Below, in pieces: positions 33,537-47,799 of a stretch of DNA of 64,000 nt. Positions within the stretch are counted from its first letter, which is position 1; each line of letters begins with the position of its first letter. The notes under the pieces were generated by a model. The model saw nothing but the letters and a program-made list of their open reading frames with translations. It was not told the DNA's origin and made no database searches. Both the position numbers and the translations under genes were made by a program. This stretch comes from Pseudomonas fluorescens. GTDB taxonomy: Bacteria > Pseudomonadota > Gammaproteobacteria > Pseudomonadales > Pseudomonadaceae. Location of the stretch: assembly GCF_003732425.1 (NCBI RefSeq), contig NZ_MOBX01000013.1, positions 1,366,026 through 1,430,025 on the forward strand. The letters run 5' to 3'.

Positions 33537-34838
33537 ATGTCCTCCACCACGGGCAAAGGCAAAGCGATTTTTCGCGTTGTCAGCGGCAACTTCCTCGAAA
33601 TGTTCGACTTCATGGTCTACGGCTTCTACGCCACGGCCATTGCCAAGACCTTCTTCCCCACCGACAGCGCCTTCGCCTCGCTGATGCTTTCACTGGCAAC
33701 CTTTGGTGCCGGCTTCCTGATGCGACCGCTCGGGGCGATTTTCCTCGGCGCCTACATTGACCGTCATGGCCGTCGCCAAGGGCTGATTATCACGCTGGCG
33801 TTGATGGCTGCCGGTACGGTGCTGATTGCCTGCGTGCCGGGCTACGCCATGCTCGGCGTCGCCGCGCCACTGATCGTACTGTTCGGTCGCTTGCTACAAG
33901 GCTTTTCGGCCGGCGTCGAGCTGGGCGGTGTATCTGTCTATCTGGCAGAGATCGCCACACCGGGCCGCAAGGGCTTCTTCGTCAGCTGGCAATCTGCGAG
34001 TCAGCAGGCGGCGGTGGTCTTCGCCGGATTGCTCGGTGTCGGTCTCAATCATTGGTTGAGCCCGGAACAAATGGGTGACTGGGGCTGGCGCGTGCCGTTC
34101 CTGATCGGCTGCATGATTGTGCCGGTAATCTTCGTTATTCGCCGCTCGCTGGAGGAAACGCCGGAGTTCCAGGCCAGAAAACACCGCCCTACCCTGCGGG
34201 AAATTGTTCGTTCGATCGGTCAGAACTTTGGCATCGTCATCGCCGGCATGGCGCTGGTGGTGATGACCACGGTGTCTTTCTACCTGATCACCGCGTACAC
34301 CCCGACGTTCGGCAAGGCTGAGCTGCACCTGTCGGACTTCGACGCATTGCTGGTGACGGTTTGCATCGGTCTGTCGAACTTCTTCTGGTTGCCGGTGATG
34401 GGCTCGGTGTCTGACAAGATCGGCCGCAAACCCCTACTGCTGGCCGCGACGATTCTGGCAATCCTGACCGCCTACCCGGCGCTGTCGTGGCTGGTGGCGA
34501 ACCCGAGCTTCAGCCATTTGCTGATCGTCGAGTTGTGGCTGTCGTTCCTGTACGGCTCGTACAACGGCGCGATGGTGGTGGCACTGACCGAGATCATGCC
34601 GGTGGAAGTGCGCACGACCGGGTTCTCGCTGGCCTATAGCCTGGCGACAGCGACATTCGGCGGGTTTACCCCGGCGGCGTGTACATATTTGATTCATGTG
34701 CTGGATAACAAGGCTGCACCGGGGATCTGGCTCAGTGGCGCGGCGGTATTGGGGTTGATTGCGACGCTGGTGTTGTTCCGTGGCAACAAGCATGAGCTGC
34801 GTACTGCGCAAGCGGCCATACCCGGCGGCGCAGGATAA
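33537..34838 (+). CDS. MHS-family MFS transporter, citrate/tricarballylate:proton symporter type
   Basis: The product has 433 residues with 12 membrane helices. Family signatures are [15 protein letters not shown] in helix 1, the DRHGRRQGL loop after helix 2, [13 protein letters not shown] in helix 4 and [10 protein letters not shown] after helix 8. It most resembles citrate or tricarballylate uptake proteins (CitA/TcuC). It stands alone with no catabolic genes beside it. It occupies the spot between apbE and gap where P. aeruginosa has nqrA-F. The substrate is inferred from family only. Confidence 0.85.
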   Translation: MSSTTGKGKAIFRVVSGNFLEMFDFMVYGFYATAIAKTFFPTDSAFASLMLSLATFGAGFLMRPLGAIFLGAYIDRHGRRQGLIITLALMAAGTVLIACVPGYAMLGVAAPLIVLFGRLLQGFSAGVELGGVSVYLAEIATPGRKGFFVSWQSASQQAAVVFAGLLGVGLNHWLSPEQMGDWGWRVPFLIGCMIVPVIFVIRRSLEETPEFQARKHRPTLREIVRSIGQNFGIVIAGMALVVMTTVSFYLITAYTPTFGKAELHLSDFDALLVTVCIGLSNFFWLPVMGSVSDKIGRKPLLLAATILAILTAYPALSWLVANPSFSHLLIVELWLSFLYGSYNGAMVVALTEIMPVEVRTTGFSLAYSLATATFGGFTPAACTYLIHVLDNKAAPGIWLSGAAVLGLIATLVLFRGNKHELRTAQAAIPGGAG

Positions 34839-34844
34839 ATTGCT

Positions 34845-34920
34845 ATCGCTAGCAGGCTAGGTCCCACAGGGGAGTTGTGATCGACGCAGATCCAGTATGG
34901 GAGCCAGCCTGCTGGCGATG
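34845..34920. repeat. REPIN with diverged stems (GCTAGC and GCCAGC)
   Basis: The left REP has GCTAGCAGGCTAG and the right REP has GCCAGCCTGCTGGC. The outer parts (CCCACAGG and TATGGGAG) have started to mutate. Confidence 0.75.
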
Positions 34921-34932
34921 AGGCCACAAAGC

Positions 34933-35010
34933 AAAGATCGCAGCCTTCGGCAGCTCCTACAGAATCAAATGCGATCTCCTGTAGGAACTGCCGAAGGCTG
35001 CGATCTTTTG
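34933..35010. repeat. Inverted pair of GTAGGAGCTGCC-type repeats in outward order
   Basis: AAAGATCGCAGCCTTCGGC...CTCCTAC is followed 20 bases later by GTAGGAACTGCCGAAGGC...ATCTTTTG. The half-elements are in the opposite order to the copy at 5633, with the GTAGGA ends inside. It lies next to another REPIN and a terminator. Confidence 0.8.
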
Positions 35011-35023
35011 CATGTCCCCAAAC

Positions 35024-35055
35024 AAAAACGCCCCGACCTAAGTCGGGGCGTTTTC
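35024..35055 (-). terminator. Terminator of gap
   Basis: The stem ACGCCCCGAC/GTCGGGGCGT has short loop ctaa and A/T tracts on both sides. It serves gap leftward and could also stop read-through from the transporter gene. Confidence 0.92.
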
Positions 35056-35070
35056 ATTCGCAGCGAGTGC

Positions 35071-36519
35071 TTAGCGCGGGAACGCTGGCGGGTTTACACC
35101 GGCCATGTCTTCCATCACACGAACCACCTGGCAGCTGTAGCCGAACTCGTTGTCGTACCAGACGTACAGAACAACGCGGTTGTCCTGAACGATGGTCGCT
35201 TCAGCGTCGACCACGCCAGCGTGGCGCGAGCCCACGAAGTCAGTCGAAACCACTTCCTGCGAGTTGACGAAGTCGATTTGCTTGTGCAGATCGGAGTGCA
35301 GCGCCATGTAGCGCAGGTACTCGTTCATCTCTTCACGGGTGGCGGCTTTCTCAAGGTTCAGGTTGAGAATGGCCATCGACACGTTCGGCGTCGGAACACG
35401 GATCGCGTTACCGGTCAGCTTGCCGGCCAGCTCAGGCAGGGCCTTGGCAGCAGCGGTAGCAGCACCGGTCTCGGTGATTACCATGTTCAGCGCGGCGCTA
35501 CGGCCACGGCGATCGCCCTTGTGGAAGTTGTCGATCAGGTTCTGGTCGTTGGTGTACGAGTGAACGGTTTCGACGTGACCGTTGATGATGCCGAACTTGT
35601 CATTCACAGCTTTGAGCACCGGCACGATGGCGTTGGTGGTGCAGGAAGCGGCGGACACGATCTTGTCGTCAGCGGTGATTTCGCTGTGGTTGATACCGTG
35701 AACGATGTTCTTCAGCTTGCCTTTGCCAGGCGCGGTCAGAACAACGCGGTCGATACCCGGGCAGGCCAGGTGCTGACCCAGGCCATCGGCGTCACGCCAT
35801 ACACCGGTGTTGTCCACCAGCAGCGCGTCTTTGATGCCGTACTGGGTGTAATCCACCTCGGTCGGGTTCTTCGCGTAGATCACCTGGATCAGGTTACCGT
35901 TGGCGGTGATGGTGTTGTTTTCTTCGTCGATGGTGATGGTGCCGTTGAACGAACCGTGTACCGAATCACGACGCAGCAGGCTGGCGCGTTTGGTCAGGTC
36001 GTTGTCGGCGCCTTTGCGCACCACGATGGCGCGCAGACGCAGACCGTCGCCACCACCGGTTTTCTCGATCAGGATGCGCGCCAGCAGACGGCCGATACGA
36101 CCGAAGCCGTACAGCACAACGTCGGTGCCTTTACGTGCGGAAGCGTTTTGCTGGCCAACCACATCAGCCATTTCTTCACGAACGAACTGCTCGGCGCTGC
36201 GGCCATTGCCTTCGTTGCGGAATTTGAACGCCAACTTGCCCAGATCTACCGAAGCCGCGCCGAGCTTGAGCTCGCTCATGGCTTTGAGCAGTGGGAATGT
36301 TTCGTGGACGGAGAGTTCGCTGTCGTCGGAAGAACGGTGGCGAGCAAAGCGGTGAGCTTTGAGAATCGCGATGACAGACTGGTTGATCAGGCTGCGGCCA
36401 TAGATCGAGCTCACCACGTTGTTATTGCGGTAGAGCTGACCGATAAGCGGAATCATCGCTTCTGCGAGTGCTTCACGGTCGATCCATTCACCAAGACACT
36501 GGTCGGGCTTCTGAGTCAC
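35071..36519 (-). CDS. gap: Glyceraldehyde-3-phosphate dehydrogenase with N-terminal extension (PA3001-type)
   Basis: The product has 482 residues. A helical extension of about 130 residues precedes a full GAPDH: VLYGFGRIGRLLAR (NAD fold), catalytic Cys in SAASCTTNAIVP (about 290), and the C-terminal WYDNEFGYSCQVV. GTG 36519 is chosen because GGAAGG lies six bases upstream and the family begins T-Q-K-P-D-Q. The ATG five codons earlier lacks a site. The extended class sits next to mfd in Pseudomonas. Its flux direction (glycolytic or gluconeogenic) cannot be read here. Confidence 0.93.
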   Translation of the reverse strand: MTQKPDQCLGEWIDREALAEAMIPLIGQLYRNNNVVSSIYGRSLINQSVIAILKAHRFARHRSSDDSELSVHETFPLLKAMSELKLGAASVDLGKLAFKFRNEGNGRSAEQFVREEMADVVGQQNASARKGTDVVLYGFGRIGRLLARILIEKTGGGDGLRLRAIVVRKGADNDLTKRASLLRRDSVHGSFNGTITIDEENNTITANGNLIQVIYAKNPTEVDYTQYGIKDALLVDNTGVWRDADGLGQHLACPGIDRVVLTAPGKGKLKNIVHGINHSEITADDKIVSAASCTTNAIVPVLKAVNDKFGIINGHVETVHSYTNDQNLIDNFHKGDRRGRSAALNMVITETGAATAAAKALPELAGKLTGNAIRVPTPNVSMAILNLNLEKAATREEMNEYLRYMALHSDLHKQIDFVNSQEVVSTDFVGSRHAGVVDAEATIVQDNRVVLYVWYDNEFGYSCQVVRVMEDMAGVNPPAFPR

Positions 36520-36888
36520 GGTAACCTTCCACATGTAGGGGCAGAAAAAAGGGGCTACATTATGCCGCCGACAACCTCATTCAGCAATGCGCGCTTGTCG
36601 CGAAATCGGTAACAAAATCCCGTTCAAAAAAATTACGCCTCGCGCCAGCCCAGTAAAACCGGGGCTTTCAGCGCAGTCAATTTTTCGACGACTGTTAGAC
36701 GATGTCTGTAACCCTCCGTAACACCAGCCACTTTTGGCACTACATAATCGCTAAAAAACCGCTGGTTTTTATGGTTACCACTACATTTCTCGCAAACATC
36801 GAAGATAGACGTAGTCTGCAACTGACAGGCGGCACCGGACGCCGCTACAATTACCGACTTTGTCGCAAAGCCTGGAGCTCAACCTTCC
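36520..36888. other. Divergent control region between gap and mfd
   Basis: These 369 bases hold no plausible gene. A run of Gly/Val-poor short frames ends quickly, and the sequence is AT-richer than its neighbours. It must carry the gap and mfd promoters. I found no operator or riboswitch I could name. Confidence 0.5.
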
Positions 36889-40338
<3,450 letters not shown>

Positions 40339-40348
40339 AGGACGCCCA

Positions 40349-40915
40349 ATGCGCCTGTTCCGCTCAGTGACTTTGCTACTTGCCTTGGTAGCCCCTTCGG
40401 TTTTCGCCGATGACCTGTATCAGGTCGAAATGATTCTGGTGCGCCAGAACGCCGTGCCGGCTATCGTCAGCCGTGCCGCGCCGGAAGACTGGGCCGCTGG
40501 CGCTCAACGTTTGGGCGACGACAGCAAGCGCACGCCTGCATTGAATGACGTTGTCACCAAGCTCACCGCCAGCGGCGACTACAGCGTGCTGATGCACAAG
40601 GCCTGGCAGCAAACCCTTGGCGAAGCACCGGCAAAAGTCGCGGTCAGCGACGGCCAGGAGCAATTCGGCCAGTTCCCGATCGAGGGTACGCTGGAAATGA
40701 AACTGGGGCGCTTCACCGATGTGAACGCCGACTTCTGGGTCAATCAAATCGACGCCAATGGCCTGGTCACCGCCAGTGAGCGTCTGAAACAGGACAGCCA
40801 CACCAAGAACGGCCAACTCAACTATCTGGACAACGGCCATCTGGCCCTGCTGATCAAGATCACTTCCCTGACCGCGCCTGCGCCACGGGAAGCGCCTGAA
40901 GCCATTCCGGACTGA
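40349..40915 (+). CDS. csiV: CsiV-family peptidoglycan-binding periplasmic protein
   Basis: The product has 188 residues from ATG 40349 (GAAGGA site). A signal peptide ends near VFA-DDLYQVE. The mature domain begins YQVEMILVRQNAVP, the start typical of CsiV proteins, and ends in an Ala/Pro/Glu-rich tail. In Vibrio cholerae CsiV works with LpoA to support PBP1a. Here the position directly behind mfd matches PA3003. It is followed 11 bases later by the helicase gene, so all three may be one transcript. Confidence 0.8.
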   Translation: MRLFRSVTLLLALVAPSVFADDLYQVEMILVRQNAVPAIVSRAAPEDWAAGAQRLGDDSKRTPALNDVVTKLTASGDYSVLMHKAWQQTLGEAPAKVAVSDGQEQFGQFPIEGTLEMKLGRFTDVNADFWVNQIDANGLVTASERLKQDSHTKNGQLNYLDNGHLALLIKITSLTAPAPREAPEAIPD

Positions 40916-40926
40916 TCGAAGTCCTT

Positions 40927-43617
40927 ATGTCCCCGCCCCTGAGTAAACCGTTGGCACCCTCCTGGGTCAGCCGATTCAAGGAACAGAGCCTGGAGCGTGG
41001 CCGCCGCTACGCCCTGGAAAACCGGGTACGCATCGCCCAGGTCGGCGATGCGACCATCACCGCCAGTTGCGAAGGTTCTGGCGGCAACGTTTACCGCCAG
41101 ACCATCCAGCTTCGCGAATCCGCCAAAGGTACCTTGCTGCTGGTTGATGCCAGCTGCACGTGTCCGGTTCGCAGCAACTGCAAGCACTGCGCAGCGGTGC
41201 TGCTGAAAGTGCAGGAAACCCTCGATTACCCCGCCGCCGCCAAAGACGCTGAGCTGTTGGAGAAGCTGCAAGCCGTGCTGGAAAACCGCAGCCCGAAGGC
41301 GCCACCACAAGTGCTGGTCGACAACGTGCAGCCGTTGCCGCGGCTGTGGCTGGCCAGTGTCGAATTCAGCGCTTTCGAACCGCGCAACGGCAAGATGCAG
41401 CGCTACATTCAGCATCGCGCGGCGCTGTCGTTCAGCTACCTCGACGAGTACGTCAGCGGGCAGAAGAACAGCGACATCCTGATTCGCCAGGAAAGCCAGA
41501 CGCTGCGAGTCAAACGTCACCCGGACGTCGAGCAGTCCTACCGCGAACAGTTGCGCATCCTCGGCTTCCGCATCGCCACCCGCCAGAGCAAAGCCCTGCC
41601 GGAAAGCGCCGGCGAGCTGTACGAGATGGTCAATGACAGCGCTTGGCTGACGTTCACCCTCAACGACCTGCCGAAACTGCGCAGCCAAGGCTGGGAGCTG
41701 CAGATCGATGAGGAATTCGGCTTCGACCTGACCGCCGTGGATGACTGGTACGCTACCGTCGAGCAGGCGCCGGAGCGTGATTGGTTTGACCTGGAACTGG
41801 GGATCATCGTCAACGGTGAACGCCTGAGCCTGTTGCCGATCCTGCTCAACCTGATGCGCTCGCACGCGGAAATCCTCAATCCGGAACGCCTGGCGCGCCG
41901 CCGCGATGACGAGCTGATTCTGGTGAATATTCCGCAACGTAACAGCGAGCACGGGCCGTTGCAGGTGGCTTTGCCGCTCGGGCGCTTGAAACCGGTATTG
42001 ATGACGCTTGGCGAGTTTTATCTGCAGGAACCGGGTGAAACCACACTGCGTCTGAGCAAGGCCGATGCCACCCGCCTGAATTCGCTGGAAGGCCTTCCGC
42101 TGCTGTGGGAGGGTGGCGAGCAGATCCGCACGTTCGCTCAGCGCCTGCGGGATATTCGTGATTTCAGCGCCGAAGCGCCGCAAGGTTTGAACGCGACGCT
42201 GCGCCCGTACCAGCTCGAAGGTTTGAGCTGGATGCAATCGCTGCGGCAACTGGAAGTCGGCGGGATTCTCGCGGATGACATGGGGCTGGGTAAAACCCTA
42301 CAGACCCTGGCGCATATTCTCAGCGAGAAAAACGCCGGACGCCTCGATCGCCCGTGCATGGTGGTGATGCCGACCAGTCTGATTCCGAACTGGCTCGATG
42401 AGGCGGCGCACTTCACGCCGCAACTGAAAGTCGTGGCACTGTACGGTGCCAGCCGTAAAAAGCATTTCGACAATCTGGCGGATTTCGACCTGATCCTCAC
42501 CACTTACGCACTGCTGCCCAAGGACGTCGAGCGCCTGACCAAGCAGCCGCTGCATGTGTTGGTGCTAGATGAAGCGCAGTACATCAAGAACCCGAACAGC
42601 AAAGCCGCACAAGCGGCGCGCGAGCTGAATGCGCGCCAGCGCTTGTGTCTCAGCGGTACGCCGCTGGAAAACCACCTGGGCGAGCTGTGGTCGCTGTTTC
42701 ACTTCCTGCTGCCGGGCTGGCTCGGCGACGTAAAAAGCTTCAACGCCGATTACCGCGTGCCGATTGAAAAGCGCGGCAGCGAAGTCAGACTTCAACACCT
42801 GAACGGTCGGATAAAACCGTTTCTGCTGCGCCGCACCAAGGAACAAGTGGCTACCGAGTTGCCGCCGAAAACCGAGATCATCCATTGGGTCGATCTCAAC
42901 GAAGCGCAGCGCGATGTGTATGAAACCATGCGCCTGGCGATGGACAAGAAGGTCCGCGACGAGATCACCCGCAAAGGCGTGGCGCGCAGCCAGATCATCA
43001 TTCTTGAGGCACTGCTCAAACTGCGTCAGGTCTGCTGCGATCTGCGCCTGGTCAATGACGCCACCCTGCCCGCTCGCGGCAGCACTTCGGGCAAACTCGA
43101 CAGCTTGATGGAAATGCTCGAAGAGCTGTTTGAGGAAGGTCGGCGGATTCTGCTGTTTTCGCAATTCACCTCGATGCTGTCATTGATCGAGGACGAGCTG
43201 AAAAAACGCAATGTCGCCTACGCACTGCTGACCGGCCAGACTCGGGATCGGCGTACGCCGGTGAAGGAATTCCAGAGCGGCAAGCGTCAGATCTTTCTGA
43301 TCAGCCTGAAGGCTGGCGGTGTCGGCTTGAACCTGACCGAGGCGGATACGGTGATTCACTACGACCCGTGGTGGAACCCGGCGACCGAGAATCAGGCGAC
43401 GGATCGCGCGTATCGAATCGGCCAGGAGAAACCGGTATTCGTCTACAAGATGATTGCCCGGGGCACCGTGGAAGAGAAGATTCAACACCTGCAAAAGGAA
43501 AAATCCGACTTGGCGGCAGGCGTGCTGGATGGGCGCAAGGCCGGGGACTGGAAGTTGCAGAGTGATGATATTGAAGCGCTGTTTGCGCCGTTGCCGGACA
43601 AGCTCGACAAGCGTTGA
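40927..43617 (+). CDS. SWIM zinc-finger SNF2-family helicase
   Basis: The product has 896 residues. The N-terminal SWIM finger is CTCPVRSNCKH (Cys 77, 79, 85, His 87). After a long middle region comes a SNF2 ATPase: motif I DDMGLGKT (about 450), II DEAQYIKN, III SGTPLENH, V GGVGLNLTEAD and VI ATDRAYRIGQ. Such proteins translocate on double-stranded DNA and may remodel protein-DNA complexes. The cellular role in Pseudomonas is not settled. It follows csiV closely and is not part of the same neighbourhood in P. aeruginosa as far as I recall. Confidence 0.9.
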   Translation: MSPPLSKPLAPSWVSRFKEQSLERGRRYALENRVRIAQVGDATITASCEGSGGNVYRQTIQLRESAKGTLLLVDASCTCPVRSNCKHCAAVLLKVQETLDYPAAAKDAELLEKLQAVLENRSPKAPPQVLVDNVQPLPRLWLASVEFSAFEPRNGKMQRYIQHRAALSFSYLDEYVSGQKNSDILIRQESQTLRVKRHPDVEQSYREQLRILGFRIATRQSKALPESAGELYEMVNDSAWLTFTLNDLPKLRSQGWELQIDEEFGFDLTAVDDWYATVEQAPERDWFDLELGIIVNGERLSLLPILLNLMRSHAEILNPERLARRRDDELILVNIPQRNSEHGPLQVALPLGRLKPVLMTLGEFYLQEPGETTLRLSKADATRLNSLEGLPLLWEGGEQIRTFAQRLRDIRDFSAEAPQGLNATLRPYQLEGLSWMQSLRQLEVGGILADDMGLGKTLQTLAHILSEKNAGRLDRPCMVVMPTSLIPNWLDEAAHFTPQLKVVALYGASRKKHFDNLADFDLILTTYALLPKDVERLTKQPLHVLVLDEAQYIKNPNSKAAQAARELNARQRLCLSGTPLENHLGELWSLFHFLLPGWLGDVKSFNADYRVPIEKRGSEVRLQHLNGRIKPFLLRRTKEQVATELPPKTEIIHWVDLNEAQRDVYETMRLAMDKKVRDEITRKGVARSQIIILEALLKLRQVCCDLRLVNDATLPARGSTSGKLDSLMEMLEELFEEGRRILLFSQFTSMLSLIEDELKKRNVAYALLTGQTRDRRTPVKEFQSGKRQIFLISLKAGGVGLNLTEADTVIHYDPWWNPATENQATDRAYRIGQEKPVFVYKMIARGTVEEKIQHLQKEKSDLAAGVLDGRKAGDWKLQSDDIEALFAPLPDKLDKR

Positions 43618-43645
43618 GTTTTTCGGTGTCAGTCAGGAAGTTATT

Positions 43646-43734
43646 GCTGGAAAGCCAGCTCCCACAGGGTTATGAGTCGTACACAAAACTGTGTTTCAAC
43701 TCGATACCTGTGGGAGCTGGCAAGCCAGCGATGG
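43646..43734. repeat. REPIN with GCTGGC/CCAGC stem
   Basis: GCTGGAAAGCCAGCTCCCACAGG and its inverted partner CCTGTGGGAGCTGGCAAGCCAGC lie between the convergent helicase and methylthioinosine phosphorylase genes. It is a third stem type with the same flanks. Confidence 0.85.
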
Positions 43735-43757
43735 AGCCAACCCGGTCTCGGTCAGCC

Positions 43758-45517
<1,760 letters not shown>

Positions 45518-45536
45518 AGAAATTCCTTGAAAACGA

Positions 45537-45609
45537 AAAACCCGATCCACAGCAAATCGCTACCGTGAGCAATGCTCGGCAGGTCGGCAATTTCTATGGA
45601 TTTCGGGTT
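45537..45609 (-). terminator. Possible long-loop terminator/attenuator between psrA and nagZ
   Basis: Leftward, AACCCGAAATCCA pairs across about 47 bases with TGGATCGGGTTTT and is followed by Ts. Inside is a small GAGCATTGCTC hairpin. It could end psrA transcripts or regulate nagZ. The loop is long for a simple terminator. Confidence 0.45.
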
Positions 45610-45675
45610 CAGAACGAGAGTCGGCATGGGCGGCTAGCTTAGCGGATACAAGCTGCCGCGCCCACCCGTGCGCGG

Positions 45676-46383
45676 TTAAACCTTGGCGGCGACCGGCGTT
45701 GATTTGCTGCGCGGACGCAGTTGTGCTGTGGCCATGGCGGCGTCGGTGACGCCGGTTTCGGCGCGCATGCCCGCAGCGAGGAACGGCACCATCAGGCGCA
45801 TCACTTGCTCAATGGAGGTGTTGACGCCGAAATCGGTCTCGGCGATCGCGCGCAACGCCTTGATGCCAGACATGCTGAACGCCGCAGCGCCGAGCATGAA
45901 GTGCACACGCCAGAACAGCTCGATCGGTGGAATGCGTGGCGCAGCCTCATTGACCAGCAGCATGTAGCGACGGAACACCTTGCCGTACATGTCTTCCAGA
46001 TAACGGCGCAAGTGGCCCTGGCTCTGGCTGAACGCGAGGCCGAGCAGACGCATGAAGATCGACAGGTCGTTACCACTGCGCGGCTGGACCACGAGGGCTT
46101 GCTCGACGAGGATTTCCAGCAGATCTTCAAGCGTCGGCTTGTTTTCAGGCTTGGCCTGACGTCGCTCCAGCTCTTTGTCGAGGCTGATGCAGAACGGGCC
46201 GAGGAAGCGCGAGAAAACCGCTTGAATCAGCGCTTTTTTCGAGCCGAAGTGATAGTTCACCGCTGCCAGGTTGACGCCGGCCTTGCTGGTGATCAAACGC
46301 AATGAGGTTTCGGCGAAACCTTTCTCCGCGAACAACTGCTCGGCAGCATCAAGAATGCGTTCAACGGTTTCCGACTGGGCCAT
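45676..46383 (-). CDS. psrA: TetR-family fatty-acid-responsive regulator PsrA
   Basis: The product has 235 residues from ATG 46383 (GGAG site). The TetR HTH (about 7-55) includes ETSLRLITSKAGVNLAAVNY and FGSKKALIQAV. The ligand domain is all helical, with a basic tail (LRPRSKSTPVAAKV). PsrA binds long-chain fatty acids, activates rpoS and represses beta-oxidation genes such as fadAB, both relevant to genes in this window. Tandem PsrA-type sites lie 16 bases upstream of the start, so it likely represses itself. Confidence 0.92.
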   Translation of the reverse strand: MAQSETVERILDAAEQLFAEKGFAETSLRLITSKAGVNLAAVNYHFGSKKALIQAVFSRFLGPFCISLDKELERRQAKPENKPTLEDLLEILVEQALVVQPRSGNDLSIFMRLLGLAFSQSQGHLRRYLEDMYGKVFRRYMLLVNEAAPRIPPIELFWRVHFMLGAAAFSMSGIKALRAIAETDFGVNTSIEQVMRLMVPFLAAGMRAETGVTDAAMATAQLRPRSKSTPVAAKV

Positions 46384-46398
46384 GGCTACTCCGCCTGA

Positions 46399-46425
46399 CA
46401 AACACTTGTTTGAAACATACGTTTC
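46399..46425. promoter_or_regulatory. Tandem PsrA operators
   Basis: CAAAC-ACTT-GTTTG (46399-46412) and GAAAC-ATAC-GTTTC (46412-46425) are two palindromes sharing one base. Both fit the known PsrA consensus (G/C)AAAC-N2-4-GTTT(G/C). They lie directly before psrA. Confidence 0.82.
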
Positions 46426-46567
46426 AGCCTGTGCCTTGTCAAGCCTGCCGGTTCGTTTTGGGAATGGTCGGTCAGCTATTTAACCACACAAGACCGATGC
46501 ATTAATAAGCAAGCCTGTTGACCGTCCGGCGGCCTGCAAAAAAACGGGCATTGCCAAGGACGCTTCA

Positions 46568-46602
46568 CTGTATATAATCCCAGTCACTGTATAAAAAGAC
46601 AG
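46568..46602. promoter_or_regulatory. Two LexA (SOS) boxes upstream of lexA
   Basis: CTGTATATAATCCCAG (46568-46583) and CTGTATAAAAAGACAG (46587-46602) follow the CTG-N10-CAG pattern. They are three bases apart and end 10 bases before the lexA ATG. Confidence 0.93.
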
Positions 46603-46612
46603 AGCGATCAAT

Positions 46613-47221
46613 ATGCTAAAGCTGACGCCACGCCAAGCCGAGATTCTGGCCTTTATCAAACGCTGCCTAGAAGACAACGGCTACCCGCCAACCCGTGCGG
46701 AAATCGCTCAGGAACTGGGCTTCAAGTCGCCGAACGCGGCTGAAGAGCATCTCAAGGCACTGGCCCGAAAAGGCGCCATCGAGATGACACCGGGCGCTTC
46801 TCGCGGTATTCGCATACCCGGCTTTGAAGCCAAGGCCGACGACTCTACCCTGCCAATCATTGGTCGGGTTGCTGCCGGCGCGCCGATCCTCGCCCAGCAG
46901 CACATCGAAGAGTCCTGCAATATCAACCCGGCCTTCTTCCATCCGCGCGCCGACTATCTTTTGCGCGTACATGGCATGAGCATGAAGGACATCGGCATTT
47001 TCGACGGTGACCTCCTCGCCGTGCACACCACCCGCGAAGCACGTAATGGCCAGGTCGTCGTTGCCCGTATCGGCGACGAAGTGACGGTCAAACGCTTCAA
47101 GCGTGAAGGCAGCAAGGTCTGGCTGATTGCCGAAAACCCCGAGTTCGCCCCTATCGAAGTCGACCTGAAAGATCAGGAACTGGTGATCGAAGGCTTGAGT
47201 GTCGGCGTCATCCGCCGCTAA
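46613..47221 (+). CDS. lexA: SOS repressor LexA
   Basis: The product has 202 residues. The winged-helix domain (about 1-68) has [21 protein letters not shown]. The self-cleavage bond is Ala 88-Gly 89 (VAAGAP), with catalytic Ser 123 (HGMSM) and Lys 160 (VTVKRFK). RecA-stimulated self-cleavage lifts repression. The double SOS box shows autoregulation. sulA follows 11 bases after the stop, so both are induced together. Confidence 0.97.
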   Translation: MLKLTPRQAEILAFIKRCLEDNGYPPTRAEIAQELGFKSPNAAEEHLKALARKGAIEMTPGASRGIRIPGFEAKADDSTLPIIGRVAAGAPILAQQHIEESCNINPAFFHPRADYLLRVHGMSMKDIGIFDGDLLAVHTTREARNGQVVVARIGDEVTVKRFKREGSKVWLIAENPEFAPIEVDLKDQELVIEGLSVGVIRR

Positions 47222-47232
47222 TTGGAGGCTTT

Positions 47233-47706
47233 ATGCAGTTCCCACACACCCCTCAGCAAACACAACTGCCTTTATTCGAAGCGTTTCTGGCGCAACCGAT
47301 GGCGCCGATCCTGAAAGACGTGGTCGAACGCCCCTGGAATGCCGAACCCGAAGTATTCAGTGAGCTGTCACTGCGTGGTGCTGCCGGGAACTGCCTGAGC
47401 CTGCTCGCCCCGATTCTTCGCGAGCTCAGTGAAGACCAGGACGCGCGCTGGCTGACATTGATCGCACCACCTGCCAGCCTGACCCAGACCTGGCTGCGGG
47501 ATGCCGGCCTGAACCGCGAACGTATTCTGCTACTGCAACCACGGGGCGCCCAAAGCGCTCAGCAACTGGCGTGCGAAGCTCTACGGCTGGGTCGCAGTCA
47601 CACTGTGGTCACCTGGCTCAATCCGCTAAACGCCAACTCGCGGCAACAACTGATCAGCGCCGCACGCACGGGCGAAGCTCAGAGCCTGAACATTCGTTTG
47701 GGTTGA
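47233..47706 (+). CDS. sulA: Cell-division inhibitor SulA
   Basis: The product has 157 residues with a GGAGG site. It is a SulA-type protein: a variable N-terminus (QTQLPLFEAFLAQP), then the core WLTLIAPPASLTQTWLRDAGLNRERIL and HTVVTWLNPL. It blocks FtsZ assembly during the SOS response. It is the second gene of the lexA-sulA operon, the normal Pseudomonas arrangement. In E. coli sulA is separate and beside ompA. Confidence 0.93.
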   Translation: MQFPHTPQQTQLPLFEAFLAQPMAPILKDVVERPWNAEPEVFSELSLRGAAGNCLSLLAPILRELSEDQDARWLTLIAPPASLTQTWLRDAGLNRERILLLQPRGAQSAQQLACEALRLGRSHTVVTWLNPLNANSRQQLISAARTGEAQSLNIRLG

Positions 47707-47799
47707 TGGTTGGTATACGCGCTGTGTGAAGCGCAGGGCTTCTCCAGGGACAGAGAAGCCGATCTGAAGCGGTCACGTCAAAAAGCAGAAAGGCGGGGA

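Noticed and set aside
34845..35010. Insertion sequence remnant
   Set aside because: Only REP-type palindromes are present. No transposase fragment, terminal inverted repeats or target duplication were seen.
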